Below, piece by piece: positions 7,716 through 16,514 of a stretch of 64,000 nt of DNA. The notes below the pieces were generated by a model. It saw only the letters and a program-made list of their open reading frames with translations, made no database searches and was not told where the DNA came from. Each line of letters opens with the position of its first letter. Positions within the stretch are counted from its first letter, which is position 1. The DNA comes from Flagellimonas hymeniacidonis (GTDB lineage: Bacteria > Bacteroidota > Bacteroidia > Flavobacteriales > Flavobacteriaceae), in assembly GCF_008040165.1 (NCBI RefSeq), contig NZ_VRUR01000001.1, forward strand, positions 825,349-889,348. The letters run 5' to 3'. A program made the position numbers and the translations under genes.

Positions 7716-9077
7716 CTATTTAAAAAGCCATTTATAAACATCGTTGCCATTTGCAAACAGTAATAATCCTATTAAAAGAAAGAATCCTACCATTTGTGCA
7801 TACTCCAAAAATTTATCACTAGGCTTTCTTCCCGTTACCATTTCATATAGCAAAAATGTTACATGGCCACCGTCTAAAGCGGGTATTGGCAAGATGTTCA
7901 TAAAAGCAAGAATAATAGATATTAATGCCGTAGTGGACCAAAATGCAGCCCAATCCCAAGTATCTGGAAACATACTGCCGATAGCTGCAAAACCACCAAC
8001 CCCTTTATATGCACCAGTTGAAGGGTTAAAAATCTTTTTAAGTTGCTTTACGTAACTGGATAGCGTTGTAACACCCTTGTCTATACCAGCAGGTATGGCT
8101 TCAAGAAAGGTGTATTTCTCGGTTTGAATTTTAAAGTAGCCCTTTTCCTCCAGATCCTTCATAGTAAAGCCTCCTATCTCTATTCCCAGCTTAGCATCAT
8201 CACTTACTTTGGCTATTAAATCTGCCTGTGTTCCGTCTTCTCTATTTACTTTTATGTTAATATCCTTTCCCTTATTTTCCTCCAAAAGTGCCATCACTTG
8301 ATCTCTATAAATGGCTTCTGAACCGTTTATGGACAAAAACTCATCCTTGGCTTTAAATCCTGTTTCTGTGTTGTGAGAACCTTTAGAGATTTTGTTTACT
8401 ACAAAGGGTGTTCGTAAACTTAAAAACCTAACTTTTTCCTCATCTTCCAACAGTGTAGAGATAAAATCAATTGGGATTTCCTTTTCAATCTGCTGTCCAT
8501 CCCTATCTATGGTTATCGTATTTCCGTTGATCAGTTCAATAAAAACACTGCTAAAGGTTTTTAGCTTTTCTCCATCAATAGCAATAATTTTATCACCAGT
8601 CTGTATACCGACCTTATCTCCTATTTCCTTTTCGGTCACCCATACGCCATCGCGCAAGCTTTCCATTGGAATGTATTGGTCGCCATAAGAGTATGCCATG
8701 CCAATGTAGATGATAACGGCAAGGATGAAATTAACGGTTACACCTCCAAGCATAATGATAAGACGCTGCCATGCCGGCTTACTGCGGAATTCCCATGGTT
8801 TTGGTTCTTCTTTCATTGCTTCGGTATCCATGCTCTCATCGATCATTCCTGCAATCTTCACATACCCTCCCAAGGGCAGCCAACCAATACCATAAACGGT
8901 TTCCCCAATCTTTTTCTTGAAAAGGGAATATTTGACATCAAAAAAGAGATAGAATTTCTCAACCCTTGTCTTAAAAATTTTCGCAGGGATAAAATGTCCA
9001 AGTTCGTGAAGAACAATAAGTAAGGACAAACTAAGAAAGAATTGTATGGTTTTTATTATAATGGGGCTCATCAGCAT
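7716..9077 (-). CDS. rseP: RIP metalloprotease RseP (site-2 protease, M50B)
   Basis: A 453-residue inner-membrane zinc protease. The first helix carries the HELGH zinc motif (VLHELGHFIPAK, near residue 25); the later LPIPALDGGH segment (near residue 405) supplies the third ligand. Between them are two PDZ-like regions (residues about 130-300, with VGIQTGDKIIAIDGE and FKAKDEFLSINGSE). RseP cuts anti-sigma factors and remnant signal peptides within the membrane. Two ECF-type sigma factor genes occur in this window, one with a membrane anti-sigma factor, but nothing links them directly. A start two codons later (9071) is possible. Confidence 0.95.
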   Translation of the reverse strand: MLMSPIIIKTIQFFLSLSLLIVLHELGHFIPAKIFKTRVEKFYLFFDVKYSLFKKKIGETVYGIGWLPLGGYVKIAGMIDESMDTEAMKEEPKPWEFRSKPAWQRLIIMLGGVTVNFILAVIIYIGMAYSYGDQYIPMESLRDGVWVTEKEIGDKVGIQTGDKIIAIDGEKLKTFSSVFIELINGNTITIDRDGQQIEKEIPIDFISTLLEDEEKVRFLSLRTPFVVNKISKGSHNTETGFKAKDEFLSINGSEAIYRDQVMALLEENKGKDINIKVNREDGTQADLIAKVSDDAKLGIEIGGFTMKDLEEKGYFKIQTEKYTFLEAIPAGIDKGVTTLSSYVKQLKKIFNPSTGAYKGVGGFAAIGSMFPDTWDWAAFWSTTALISIILAFMNILPIPALDGGHVTFLLYEMVTGRKPSDKFLEYAQMVGFFLLIGLLLFANGNDVYKWLFK

Positions 9078-9094
9078 TTATCTGTTAAAACGCA

Positions 9095-9102
9095 CAAAAG
9101 TA
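9095..9102 (-). promoter_or_regulatory. -7 promoter element of rseP
   Basis: The minus strand reads TACTTTTG, a complete TAnnTTTG, 17 bp before the ATG at 9077. No -33 TTG lies at the normal spacing. Confidence 0.5.
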
Positions 9103-9187
9103 AACTTTTAGCCAGTGATAAAAAAACGGCAAAACCAAGCACTACTTTGTTTTAAGAAAGTTTTAGCACCAAAACTTTGATTTTATC

Positions 9188-9218
9188 TTGAAGAATCCTT
9201 CGGTCAGCCGTAATTTTG
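9188..9218 (+). promoter_or_regulatory. promoter of the SCO family gene
   Basis: TTG (9188-9190), a 20-bp spacer and TAATTTTG (9211-9218) form a complete Bacteroidota promoter. The ATG at 9225 follows only 6 bp after the -7 element, so the mRNA would be leaderless or nearly so. This rules out the upstream in-frame TTG at 9216. Confidence 0.7.
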
Positions 9219-9224
9219 CAACCG

Positions 9225-9899
9225 ATGAGGTCTTTTTTTTCAAAATATAAATTCTTTGGCACGGTGCTTTTAGCACTTTCCATTGTGATTATTTATTTGT
9301 TTTACAATGCCTTACAGCCTAAAAAGACCCTCGCCATTTATCAACCTTCCATGGTAAGTCAAGAATTGGTGGACAGCACTTTACACTACAAAAAGAAGTA
9401 CCACACCATTGGAGACTTCGCATTGACCAACCAAAATGGGAAAAAGATTACCCAAGACGATTATATGGGTAAAATATATGTGGCGGATTTCTTTTTTACA
9501 ACCTGCCCAACCATTTGCCCCATTATGACCAAGAATATGGCACAGATTCAAGATGTTATAATGGATGAAAAAGATGTTCTGCTGCTCTCCCATTCTGTTA
9601 CTCCAGATATAGACTCTGTTCCGCAATTAAAAAAATACGCTTTGGAAAAAGGAGTTGTAGATGCCAAGTGGAATCTGGTTACCGGGGATAAAAAACAGAT
9701 TTATCAACTAGCGCGAAAATCATATTTAGCCGTTAAAACTGATGGAGATGGTGGCCCATATGACATGATTCATACTGAAAATTTTATTCTTGTAGATAAG
9801 GAACGAAGAATACGGGGCTTTTATGACGGAACCAATTCGGAAGAAATACAAAAACTGCTCGAAGACCTACAAATCTTAAAGAAGAGTTACGAGCATTAG
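9225..9899 (+). CDS. SCO family protein (copper/thioredoxin-like, cytochrome oxidase assembly)
   Basis: A 224-residue protein with one N-terminal membrane anchor (residues about 8-27) and a periplasmic thioredoxin fold. The copper-binding pair is in TTCPTICPIM and the third ligand His is in DMIHTENFILVDKE. SCO proteins deliver copper to, or reduce, the CuA site of cytochrome c oxidase. No oxidase genes are present here. The start at 9225 is set by the promoter just upstream. It stands alone, divergent from rseP. Confidence 0.93.
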   Translation: MRSFFSKYKFFGTVLLALSIVIIYLFYNALQPKKTLAIYQPSMVSQELVDSTLHYKKKYHTIGDFALTNQNGKKITQDDYMGKIYVADFFFTTCPTICPIMTKNMAQIQDVIMDEKDVLLLSHSVTPDIDSVPQLKKYALEKGVVDAKWNLVTGDKKQIYQLARKSYLAVKTDGDGGPYDMIHTENFILVDKERRIRGFYDGTNSEEIQKLLEDLQILKKSYEH

Positions 9900-9947
9900 T
9901 CGCAAAAGCTTTATCAAAATTTAAGGTTTTTATATTCTCTTTTTACT

Positions 9948-9955
9948 TATTTTTG
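9948..9955 (+). promoter_or_regulatory. -7 promoter element of feoAB
   Basis: TATTTTTG, a complete TAnnTTTG, 32 bp before the GTG start of feoA. No clear TTG at -33, which would suit an activated or weak basal promoter. No ferric-uptake palindrome was recognised around it. Confidence 0.45.
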
Positions 9956-9987
9956 CTCTTAATTAAAATCAATCTAAATAATAATTA

Positions 9988-10230
9988 GTGGCTACGGTAG
10001 CAGATTTGGAACATGGTCAAAAAGGAGTAATAAAAGAGTTTTCAGAGACCATTCTTCCCATAAAACTTCTTGAGTTAGGGTGCTTGCCGGGCAATACTGT
10101 GGAACTGGTTCAAATTGCCCCACTAAACGACCCCATTTACATTAATGTAAATGGCAGCCATATTGCAATCAGGCGTTCTTTGGCCAAACAGATTGGTTTA
10201 GATATTATAGAAGACCCCAGCGCCATATGA
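9988..10230 (+). CDS. feoA: FeoA family ferrous iron transport protein
   Basis: An 80-residue SH3-like FeoA protein (LLELGCLPGNTVELVQIAPLNDPI, given here in part as LLELGCLPGNTVELV). It starts at a GTG; no ATG lies near the expected N-terminus. FeoA binds FeoB and is needed for Fe(II) uptake. Its stop overlaps the feoB start by 4 nt, which implies translational coupling. Confidence 0.95.
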   Translation: MATVADLEHGQKGVIKEFSETILPIKLLELGCLPGNTVELVQIAPLNDPIYINVNGSHIAIRRSLAKQIGLDIIEDPSAI

Positions 10231-12464
10231 GCAAAAGCATCAACGTTGCACTAATTGGCAATCCTAATACCGGTAAAACTTCAGTCTTTAATCAGCTAAC
10301 AGGCTTAAAGCAAAAAGTAGGCAACTACCCCGGTATCACGGTAGAAAAAAAAGAAGGTGTCTGCAAATTGCCAAGAGGGGTTAAAGCCCATATTCTTGAT
10401 CTTCCAGGGACGTATAGCCTGAATACCACTTCTTTGGATGAAAGCGTTGTGGTAGAATTGCTATTGAATAAAAATGATAAGGATTATCCAGATGTCGCTG
10501 TTGTGATAAGCGATGTAGAAAACCTAAAGAGAAACCTACTTCTTTTCACCCAAATCAAAGATTTAAGAATCCCTACCATTTTGGTCATTAACATGGCAGA
10601 CCGAATGTCCCGAAAAGGGATTTCGCTAGATGTTGATGCTTTGGAAAAAAAACTAGATACTAAAATCGCGTTGGTTAGCACCCGAAAAGGCAATGGAATC
10701 AATCGAATTAAGGAGTTGATTGCAGATTTTAGAACATTGTCTACCGCTCCAAATATTGATACTTCTAGAATTTCACCTAAATATTTCAATCGCTTACAAG
10801 AAGCCTTTCCAAAAGAAGATCTATACAAATTGTGGTTGGTAATTACACAAGATGTAAACTTTATGCCCATTGAAAAAAAGCGGATTCAAGATGCCACTTC
10901 CTTTTCAACCAAGTCCAAAACAGAGCTCAAAAAATTACAGCATAAAGAAACCGTACTTCGTTATCAATTTATCAATAACACCCTAAAAGACACCTATAAA
11001 ATAGATTTCCAAGCGGCTAAGGGTCTGCGAGCCTCTTTTGATAAAGTACTGACCCATAAAATTTTTGGTTATGTAATTTTCTTGATTATCCTATTGACCA
11101 TTTTTCAGGCCATTTTTGATTGGAGCAGCTATCCCATGGATTTTATTGATGAGCAGTTTGCCATGGCTGGTGAATGGATTAAAAACACCTTGCCAGCCGG
11201 AGTATTTACAGATTTATTGGCCGAGGGAATACTAGCTGGTATTGGCGGTATCGTCATCTTTATTCCACAAATCGCTTTTTTGTTCTTGTTTATTTCGCTG
11301 TTGGAAGAAACAGGTTATATGAGTAGAGTTGTCTTTTTAATGGATAAACTTATGCGACCCTTTGGCCTAAGCGGTAAAAGTGTTGTCCCGCTTATTTCAG
11401 GCACTGCCTGCGCCATTCCTGCGGTTATGGCCACAAGAACCATTGAAAATTGGAAGGAACGTTTGATCACTATTTTGGTTACCCCCTTTACAACCTGTTC
11501 AGCACGATTGCCCGTTTATCTCATCCTTATTGCCCTTGTAATACCCAAAGGGCGATTCTTGGGATTGAGCTATCAGGCATTAACCTTAATGCTGCTTTAC
11601 TTAATCGGATTTGGAATGGCCATTTTTTCAGCAATGGTTTTGAACAAAATTTTGAAAATAAGAAGCAGTTCCCTTTTTATGGTAGAAATGCCCACCTATC
11701 GACTGCCTCTTTTTAAAAATGTGGCTTACACCGTATTGGAAAAAACCAAAAGTTTTGTCTTTGGAGCGGGAAAAATTATTTTGGCCATTTCCATAATCCT
11801 ATGGTTTTTGGGATCTAATGGCCATTCCGAAAAATTTAAAAATGCTGAGGAAATCGTAAACAGTAGAATTGAAACCGAAGGCCTTACGGCTTACAGCAAA
11901 AATTACATACAAAACAACATTGATATCTATAAGAAAAACACCAAGGTAAGTGTTGTTGAACAACAAAATGCAATAGGATTAAAGTCGCTTCAGGATTCTA
12001 TACAAATAATGACGGACATCCTAAAAGAAAAAGCGCGGGTGCAGGAAATCGCAAGTTATAAGTTGGAACATTCCTATATCGGTTATGCGGGAAAAAGTAT
12101 TGAACCTATGGTACAACCCTTGGGGTACGATTGGAAAATTGGGATTGCCGTACTCACCTCATTTGCTGCAAGGGAAGTGTTTGTAGGCACCTTGGCCACC
12201 ATTTACAGTGTTGGTAATGATGAGGAAGAAACCATTAAGAACAGAATGGCCGCAGAACTTCATCATTCTGGCAAAAAACCCCTGTTCAATCTGGCATCGG
12301 GCATCTCTTTAATGCTATTCTATGCCTTTGCGATGCAATGCATGAGTACTTTGGCCATTGTAAAAAGAGAGACCAATTCTTGGAAATGGCCATTACTTCA
12401 ATTAATTTTTATGAGTGCTTTTGCTTATCTTGTAGCATTGACCGCCTATCAAATTTTGAAATAA
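10227..12464 (+). CDS. feoB: ferrous iron transporter FeoB
   Basis: A 745-residue protein. The N-terminal GTPase domain has all G motifs: GNPNTGKTS (residue 11), NYPGITVEKK, DLPGTYSL and NMAD. A helical linker follows, then the membrane part with two Gate domains (FIPQIAFLFLFISLLEETGYMSR cut here to FIPQIAFLFLFISLLEE; ISGTACAIPAVMATR). Between the helices near residues 545-610 is a charged extracytoplasmic or linker region of about 70 residues. It imports Fe(II) across the inner membrane. Operon: feoA, feoB, then the Cys-rich small protein. Confidence 0.97.
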   Translation: MSKSINVALIGNPNTGKTSVFNQLTGLKQKVGNYPGITVEKKEGVCKLPRGVKAHILDLPGTYSLNTTSLDESVVVELLLNKNDKDYPDVAVVISDVENLKRNLLLFTQIKDLRIPTILVINMADRMSRKGISLDVDALEKKLDTKIALVSTRKGNGINRIKELIADFRTLSTAPNIDTSRISPKYFNRLQEAFPKEDLYKLWLVITQDVNFMPIEKKRIQDATSFSTKSKTELKKLQHKETVLRYQFINNTLKDTYKIDFQAAKGLRASFDKVLTHKIFGYVIFLIILLTIFQAIFDWSSYPMDFIDEQFAMAGEWIKNTLPAGVFTDLLAEGILAGIGGIVIFIPQIAFLFLFISLLEETGYMSRVVFLMDKLMRPFGLSGKSVVPLISGTACAIPAVMATRTIENWKERLITILVTPFTTCSARLPVYLILIALVIPKGRFLGLSYQALTLMLLYLIGFGMAIFSAMVLNKILKIRSSSLFMVEMPTYRLPLFKNVAYTVLEKTKSFVFGAGKIILAISIILWFLGSNGHSEKFKNAEEIVNSRIETEGLTAYSKNYIQNNIDIYKKNTKVSVVEQQNAIGLKSLQDSIQIMTDILKEKARVQEIASYKLEHSYIGYAGKSIEPMVQPLGYDWKIGIAVLTSFAAREVFVGTLATIYSVGNDEEETIKNRMAAELHHSGKKPLFNLASGISLMLFYAFAMQCMSTLAIVKRETNSWKWPLLQLIFMSAFAYLVALTAYQILK

Positions 12465-12614
12465 ATGGAAGTTGCTCAGCACATATTGGTGTATATAACC
12501 TTAACCATTGCTCTAGGATATTTGGTCTGGAAGTTTATTCTGCCCAAGTCACTTTTATCAGGCAAAAAGAAAACATCCAAAGCCTGCGGGCAAGATGGAT
12601 GTGGTTGTGATTAG
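12465..12614 (+). CDS. FeoB-associated Cys-rich membrane protein (49 aa)
   Basis: The ATG directly follows the feoB stop codon. The 49-residue product has one membrane helix (HILVYITLTIALGYLVWKFI), a lysine-rich patch (GKKKTSK) and the tail CGQDGCGCD with three cysteines. Small proteins of this design commonly follow feoB in Bacteroidota and are thought to take the place of FeoC; their exact function is not settled. The cysteines could bind Fe(II) or an iron-sulfur cluster at the cytoplasmic mouth of FeoB (inference). Confidence 0.9.
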   Translation: MEVAQHILVYITLTIALGYLVWKFILPKSLLSGKKKTSKACGQDGCGCD

Positions 12615-12742
12615 TCCCTTTTCAATTTAAAATTTCACCCCCCTTCTTCTAGAAAAGAGATTATTCTTGAATTTTTTTATTCTTGATGTAACCTTTTTTA
12701 ATTTCCTGACTATATAGAATAGCAAATCAACTAAAACAGCTT

Positions 12743-13267
12743 TTGGAACATCTTTCGGACGAAATAATAATGCAAAAAGTTGCAGAAGGGAATCTCGATT
12801 TGCTAAAGGTTCTTTTTGATAAACATCATGAGCACATCTACAATTTTTTATACAAAATGTCTGGCGACCAAATGCTAAGTGAGGATTTAACCCAAGATGT
12901 GTTTTATAAGTTGATCAAGTATAGGAGTTCCTATAAAAATGGATCATTTGTTTCATGGCTTTTTACCATAGCTAGAAATAATTTAAACACCCATTTTACC
13001 AGAAAACATAAGAACCATGATGATATTGATGTACTGGAATATAAGCAGATTGCAAATGATGAAAGCAAGCACGAAGATTACTCCCAGTTGCAAAACGCAT
13101 TAAATAGATTGAATGTGAAAGACAGGGAATTAATAATCCTGAACAGGTTTCAAGAAATCAAATATGAAGAATTGGCCGAAATAACCAACAGTACGCCAGG
13201 AGCTGTTAAAACTAGAGTTAGTAGAGCACTAAAAAAACTAAAAGACATTTATCTAGAAAATATATAA
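12743..13267 (+). CDS. ECF-type RNA polymerase sigma factor
   Basis: A 174-residue sigma factor with region 2 (residues about 20-85, EDLTQDVFYKLIKYR) and region 4 (about 118-165, IKYEELAEITNSTPGAVKTRVSRALKKL in part: YEELAEITNSTPGAVKTR). I accept the TTG at 12743 because MEHLSDEIIMQKVAEGN matches related sigma factors; the first ATG is nine codons later (12770). The 2-bp gap to the next gene, a zinc-finger anti-sigma factor, shows that the two form a sigma/anti-sigma pair. Confidence 0.93.
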   Translation: MEHLSDEIIMQKVAEGNLDLLKVLFDKHHEHIYNFLYKMSGDQMLSEDLTQDVFYKLIKYRSSYKNGSFVSWLFTIARNNLNTHFTRKHKNHDDIDVLEYKQIANDESKHEDYSQLQNALNRLNVKDRELIILNRFQEIKYEELAEITNSTPGAVKTRVSRALKKLKDIYLENI

Positions 13268-13269
13268 GC

Positions 13270-14061
13270 ATGGAAAAAAATCATGTTACACACTTACTCC
13301 CAGACTATTTAGACAATGTGCTAAATGAGAAGGATAAAGAACTGGTAAAACAGCATGTATCAAGCTGCATTCAGTGTAAATTGGAGTTGGACGAGTTAAA
13401 AATTCTGTTCAAAGCCATGGAGGACGAACCTGTTGCGGTGCCTTCAGATAGGCTTAGCGCTCAATTTGAAGCGGCCCTCGACAAAGAGAAGTTGGAAACT
13501 TCTAAAGTAGTTGCGCTACCCGTTGTTAAACAAAAGTCCAACTGGGCTTCCAATATGCTGAAGGTAGCTGCGAGTGTTGCACTCCTTATAGCCTCTTTTC
13601 AGATGGGGAGAGTCCTTCAGGTGCAAAAATCTGATAATGACATGGCTACTTTGCTAGACGAAAGTCTTAAGATAAAACAAACAGCAATGCTATCGCTAAT
13701 GGAAAACCAATCCGCGAGCAAACGTATTCAAGGGGTGAGTTATATTGAAGAATTCCCGAATCCAGATGAAGCTATTGTAAACGCTTTGGCCAACCGATTA
13801 TTAAATGATGAAAACGACAACGTACGTTTAAATGCTTTTGAGGCATTGGCCACATTTGCTACTTCTCCAACGGTTAAACAAGCTTTTATTAAAGCCCTTG
13901 AAATTGAAAAAAATCCGAGTATTCAAATTGCCATTATACAATCCCTGGTAAAAATTCAGGCAAAGAAGGCGGCAGTACCCATGAAAAAATTGTTGGAGCA
14001 AGAGGACACACAGCCTTTTGTGAAAAACGAAATTGAATTAGCATTACCTAAAATTATATAA
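13270..14061 (+). CDS. membrane anti-sigma factor with zinc finger and HEAT repeats
   Basis: A 263-residue protein. Residues 1-45 hold an anti-sigma zinc finger: His7 or a nearby His, then H30-x3-C-x2-C (VKQHVSSCIQCKLE). One membrane helix follows (residues about 94-111, MLKVAASVALLIASFQMG). The C-terminal part (about 150-263) is a HEAT-repeat-like array: ALANRLLNDENDNVRLNAFE, then IEKNPSIQIAIIQSLVKI. The extracytoplasmic HEAT part probably receives the signal, while the cytosolic zinc finger holds the sigma factor (inference). RseP at 7.7 kb is a general candidate for its release by proteolysis. Confidence 0.88.
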   Translation: MEKNHVTHLLPDYLDNVLNEKDKELVKQHVSSCIQCKLELDELKILFKAMEDEPVAVPSDRLSAQFEAALDKEKLETSKVVALPVVKQKSNWASNMLKVAASVALLIASFQMGRVLQVQKSDNDMATLLDESLKIKQTAMLSLMENQSASKRIQGVSYIEEFPNPDEAIVNALANRLLNDENDNVRLNAFEALATFATSPTVKQAFIKALEIEKNPSIQIAIIQSLVKIQAKKAAVPMKKLLEQEDTQPFVKNEIELALPKII

Positions 14062-14080
14062 CATCAAAAAACGAAAAATC

Positions 14081-14833
14081 ATGAAACACGTATCAATTCT
14101 TTTAGTTGCATTGGCTTTCGCCACAACAATCAATGCCCAAACAGGCTACACAAAATCATTAAGTGGTATCGAGTGGGTTAAAATAGAGTCAAAATCGGAT
14201 ATCACATTAAGAACATCCAGCGCCAATGAGTTGCGCATTAAAGGAAGTAGGAGTTCCAAAGTATCAGAAAAAGCTAAAGGGCTTAGACTTGTTGGGGAAG
14301 GCGGCAATGACAATACCGATGTTGGTTTCTATGTAGTACAGGACGGAAACACCCTAATTGTAAAAAACCTAAGAAAATCTGAAGGTGCGGAAATTTTTCT
14401 TCCCAAAAATCAAAATGTATCCGTTAAAAGTACATGGGCTGGAGATATTGAAATTGATGGCTTTTCTGGCGAGGTTGAAGCGGATGCCAAACTAAACGGT
14501 AGTATTGAAATCACCAATGTAAACGGTCCTGTTACCGCAAACGCACTTAATGGAGAAATTACTGTGGAATTTGGAACGGTAAAGCAGAATTCTCCCATTT
14601 CCATTTATACCACAAATGGAGCCGTAGATATTACAATGCCTTCAAATACTCCAGCAGATTTGGCATTGAGCACGACCAACGGGGATATCTATACCAATTT
14701 TGATATTAAAAGAGAAGAAAAAGATGGCTTAAAGTCTATTTCTGGAAGAAGAGTTAGGGCGTCCATCAATAATGGTGGGGTGAACATCTCCTTGAAATCT
14801 ACGAATGGAAATATTTACCTGAGAAAACAATAA
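14081..14833 (+). CDS. exported DUF4097-type beta-repeat protein A
   Basis: A 250-residue protein with a Sec signal peptide (MKHVSILLVALAFATTINAQ) and a repeated beta-strand domain of the DUF4097/putative auto-transporter-adhesin kind. Typical repeats are EITNVNGPVTANALNGEITV, LALSTTNGDIYTNF and ISLKSTNGNIYLRK. It begins 19 bp after the anti-sigma gene, in the same operon. Products of this family are usually linked to ECF loci in Bacteroidota, perhaps as envelope sensors or structural proteins; no activity is known. Confidence 0.87.
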   Translation: MKHVSILLVALAFATTINAQTGYTKSLSGIEWVKIESKSDITLRTSSANELRIKGSRSSKVSEKAKGLRLVGEGGNDNTDVGFYVVQDGNTLIVKNLRKSEGAEIFLPKNQNVSVKSTWAGDIEIDGFSGEVEADAKLNGSIEITNVNGPVTANALNGEITVEFGTVKQNSPISIYTTNGAVDITMPSNTPADLALSTTNGDIYTNFDIKREEKDGLKSISGRRVRASINNGGVNISLKSTNGNIYLRKQ

Positions 14834-14851
14834 TCAACAAAACGAACAGTC

Positions 14852-15565
14852 ATGAAAAATTTAGTAATCGTATTGACATTGGGCTTCATCAGTCTATCTG
14901 TACATGCCCAAAAAATCATTGAAAAAAACATTAATTACAACAATCAAGTAATAGATGTAGAGGTGAAGTTTGCTTCACATATAAAAGTAAAAACATGGGA
15001 TAAATCCAATGTGTATTTTAAGGCTGATATTTCAACGGAAGATGGAAAATATCTTGATTTATACAACCTTAAAGTAGAAGAGACCAATGGTTTTATCAGC
15101 ATCAGTTCTGAGACTGAAAAAATACTTGAAGCTTTTCAAGATGAATGGAATAAGAACCGCCCAAGAGATGGTCAAAGGCATTACTATACCAGTGATAGGT
15201 ATGAATTTAATTATGTCCTGTACGTTCCAAAAAATGCAAATTTTAGCGTGAGTAGCATCAATGGTGACCTTAGTGCGGAAGTTATTGAAGGTGATTTTAC
15301 CGCGGACTTGATCAATGGTAATATTGATATCAAAAAATACAATGGCAATTTGGACCTAAAAACCATAAATGGTGAGATAGATTTGGTCATGGCCAATTCT
15401 CGTCTTATTGCAGAAACCATTCACGGACAGATCTATGCTGATGAAAATTTGGATTTAAAGGTTACTGATCGCCATGTGGGGCAAAAGGTAGAAGGGAATT
15501 TTAATAACGCTTCAAACCGCCTTCGTTTAAATACCATTAATGGGAATATGTATCTCAGAAAGTGA
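14852..15565 (+). CDS. exported DUF4097-type beta-repeat protein B
   Basis: A 237-residue paralogue of the preceding protein with a signal peptide (MKNLVIVLTLGFISLSVHAQ). The repeats are NGDLSAEVIEGDFTADLING, NGNLDLKTINGEIDLVMANS and LNTINGNMYLRK, ending with the same NGN-YLRK closure as protein A. It follows 18 bp behind. The two have diverged strongly in their first 100 residues; here a YYTSDRYEFNYVLYVP segment precedes the repeats. Probably surface or periplasmic and co-regulated by the upstream sigma factor. Confidence 0.87.
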   Translation: MKNLVIVLTLGFISLSVHAQKIIEKNINYNNQVIDVEVKFASHIKVKTWDKSNVYFKADISTEDGKYLDLYNLKVEETNGFISISSETEKILEAFQDEWNKNRPRDGQRHYYTSDRYEFNYVLYVPKNANFSVSSINGDLSAEVIEGDFTADLINGNIDIKKYNGNLDLKTINGEIDLVMANSRLIAETIHGQIYADENLDLKVTDRHVGQKVEGNFNNASNRLRLNTINGNMYLRK

Positions 15566-15568
15566 ATA

Positions 15569-16093
15569 ATGAAGCAAGCTTGTCTGTATTTATTTTGCGG
15601 TTTCTTTCTATTCACTTCTTGTAAAAAGGAAAATCAATATAACCAAGCCGAAATGTCTTTCAAAGCAGATTCTCTAGCCTTGGTGACAATGATCAATACT
15701 CGGGAAAAGGCCATGATCGATAAAAATATTGATTTGGTCCTGCCGCAGTTTTCAGAAGATGCCACATGGATAAATTCTCAAGGGTATTTGTTCGAGGGAA
15801 AAAAGGAGTTGGAAAAGTTTCATCTAATGTTTTCTGAAAACGATTCTTTGGATTACTACTATGAGATTGGAAACCCAAAAATACGCCTCTTGGACCGCTA
15901 TAATGCCATTGCCTATTATTCTTGGAAAATGTTTTGGTTTAAAAAAGAAAATCCAGCAGATACCACCTTCAAGGAAATTGGTTTGATGACCTTAAATGCA
16001 CAAAAACAAAATGAAAAATGGAAATGGGTTGCTGTTACCAATCAACATACTCCGTGGTTTTACAAGAACATAGAGCCCGTCAACATTGAATAA
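15569..16093 (+). CDS. NTF2-like (SnoaL/DUF4440-type) lipoprotein
   Basis: A 174-residue lipoprotein (lipobox LFTSC, Cys near residue 19) with an NTF2-like cone fold. An alpha segment (INTREKAMIDKNIDLVLPQF) is followed by DATWINSQGYLFEGKKELEKF and a C-terminal WKWVAVTNQHTPW. It starts 3 bp after the DUF4097 gene, so it is the fifth gene of the sigma operon. The family is catalytically and functionally diverse and no substrate can be proposed. Confidence 0.8.
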   Translation: MKQACLYLFCGFFLFTSCKKENQYNQAEMSFKADSLALVTMINTREKAMIDKNIDLVLPQFSEDATWINSQGYLFEGKKELEKFHLMFSENDSLDYYYEIGNPKIRLLDRYNAIAYYSWKMFWFKKENPADTTFKEIGLMTLNAQKQNEKWKWVAVTNQHTPWFYKNIEPVNIE

Positions 16094-16097
16094 CTAT

Positions 16098-16490
16098 TTA
16101 AAACATGGGAGCTATAAACGAATACAATAGCAATGCCCATCCAACAACCAACAGCAAACCTCCTATTGGGGTCACCGGTCCAAGAAAACGGAGTTTCTTT
16201 CCATTGGCAGCGCTAAGGCATAAACCATAAATACTGAAAGAAAAAAGCAGGGTGCCAAAAACAAAAGAATTTATAATGTACTTATCCAAGGGTTGATCAA
16301 ACCCAAGATTATAACTAAGTACAACTAACAGTATAGCATGGTACATTTGGTATTTGACCCCAGTTTCAAAACTATGAAGTTGTTCCAAGGTCAATTTCTT
16401 TTTTAGCGCGTGAGCTCCAAATGCACCTAAAATGATAGCCAATAGACCATAAACGCCTCCCATTACTTGAGCAAGTAAAATAGTTTCCAT
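16098..16490 (-). CDS. DUF423 family membrane protein
   Basis: A 130-residue protein with four predicted membrane helices and the family marks LGAFGAHALKKKL (residues about 21-33), FETGVKYQMYHAI and a C-terminal VTPIGGLLLVVGWALL. It is related to E. coli YgdD and eukaryotic TMEM256; function is unknown. It converges with the sigma operon, leaving 4 bp between stop codons. Confidence 0.92.
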   Translation of the reverse strand: METILLAQVMGGVYGLLAIILGAFGAHALKKKLTLEQLHSFETGVKYQMYHAILLVVLSYNLGFDQPLDKYIINSFVFGTLLFSFSIYGLCLSAANGKKLRFLGPVTPIGGLLLVVGWALLLYSFIAPMF

Positions 16491-16514
16491 TAAGACTTTT
16501 GGAGTTTTTGTGGG

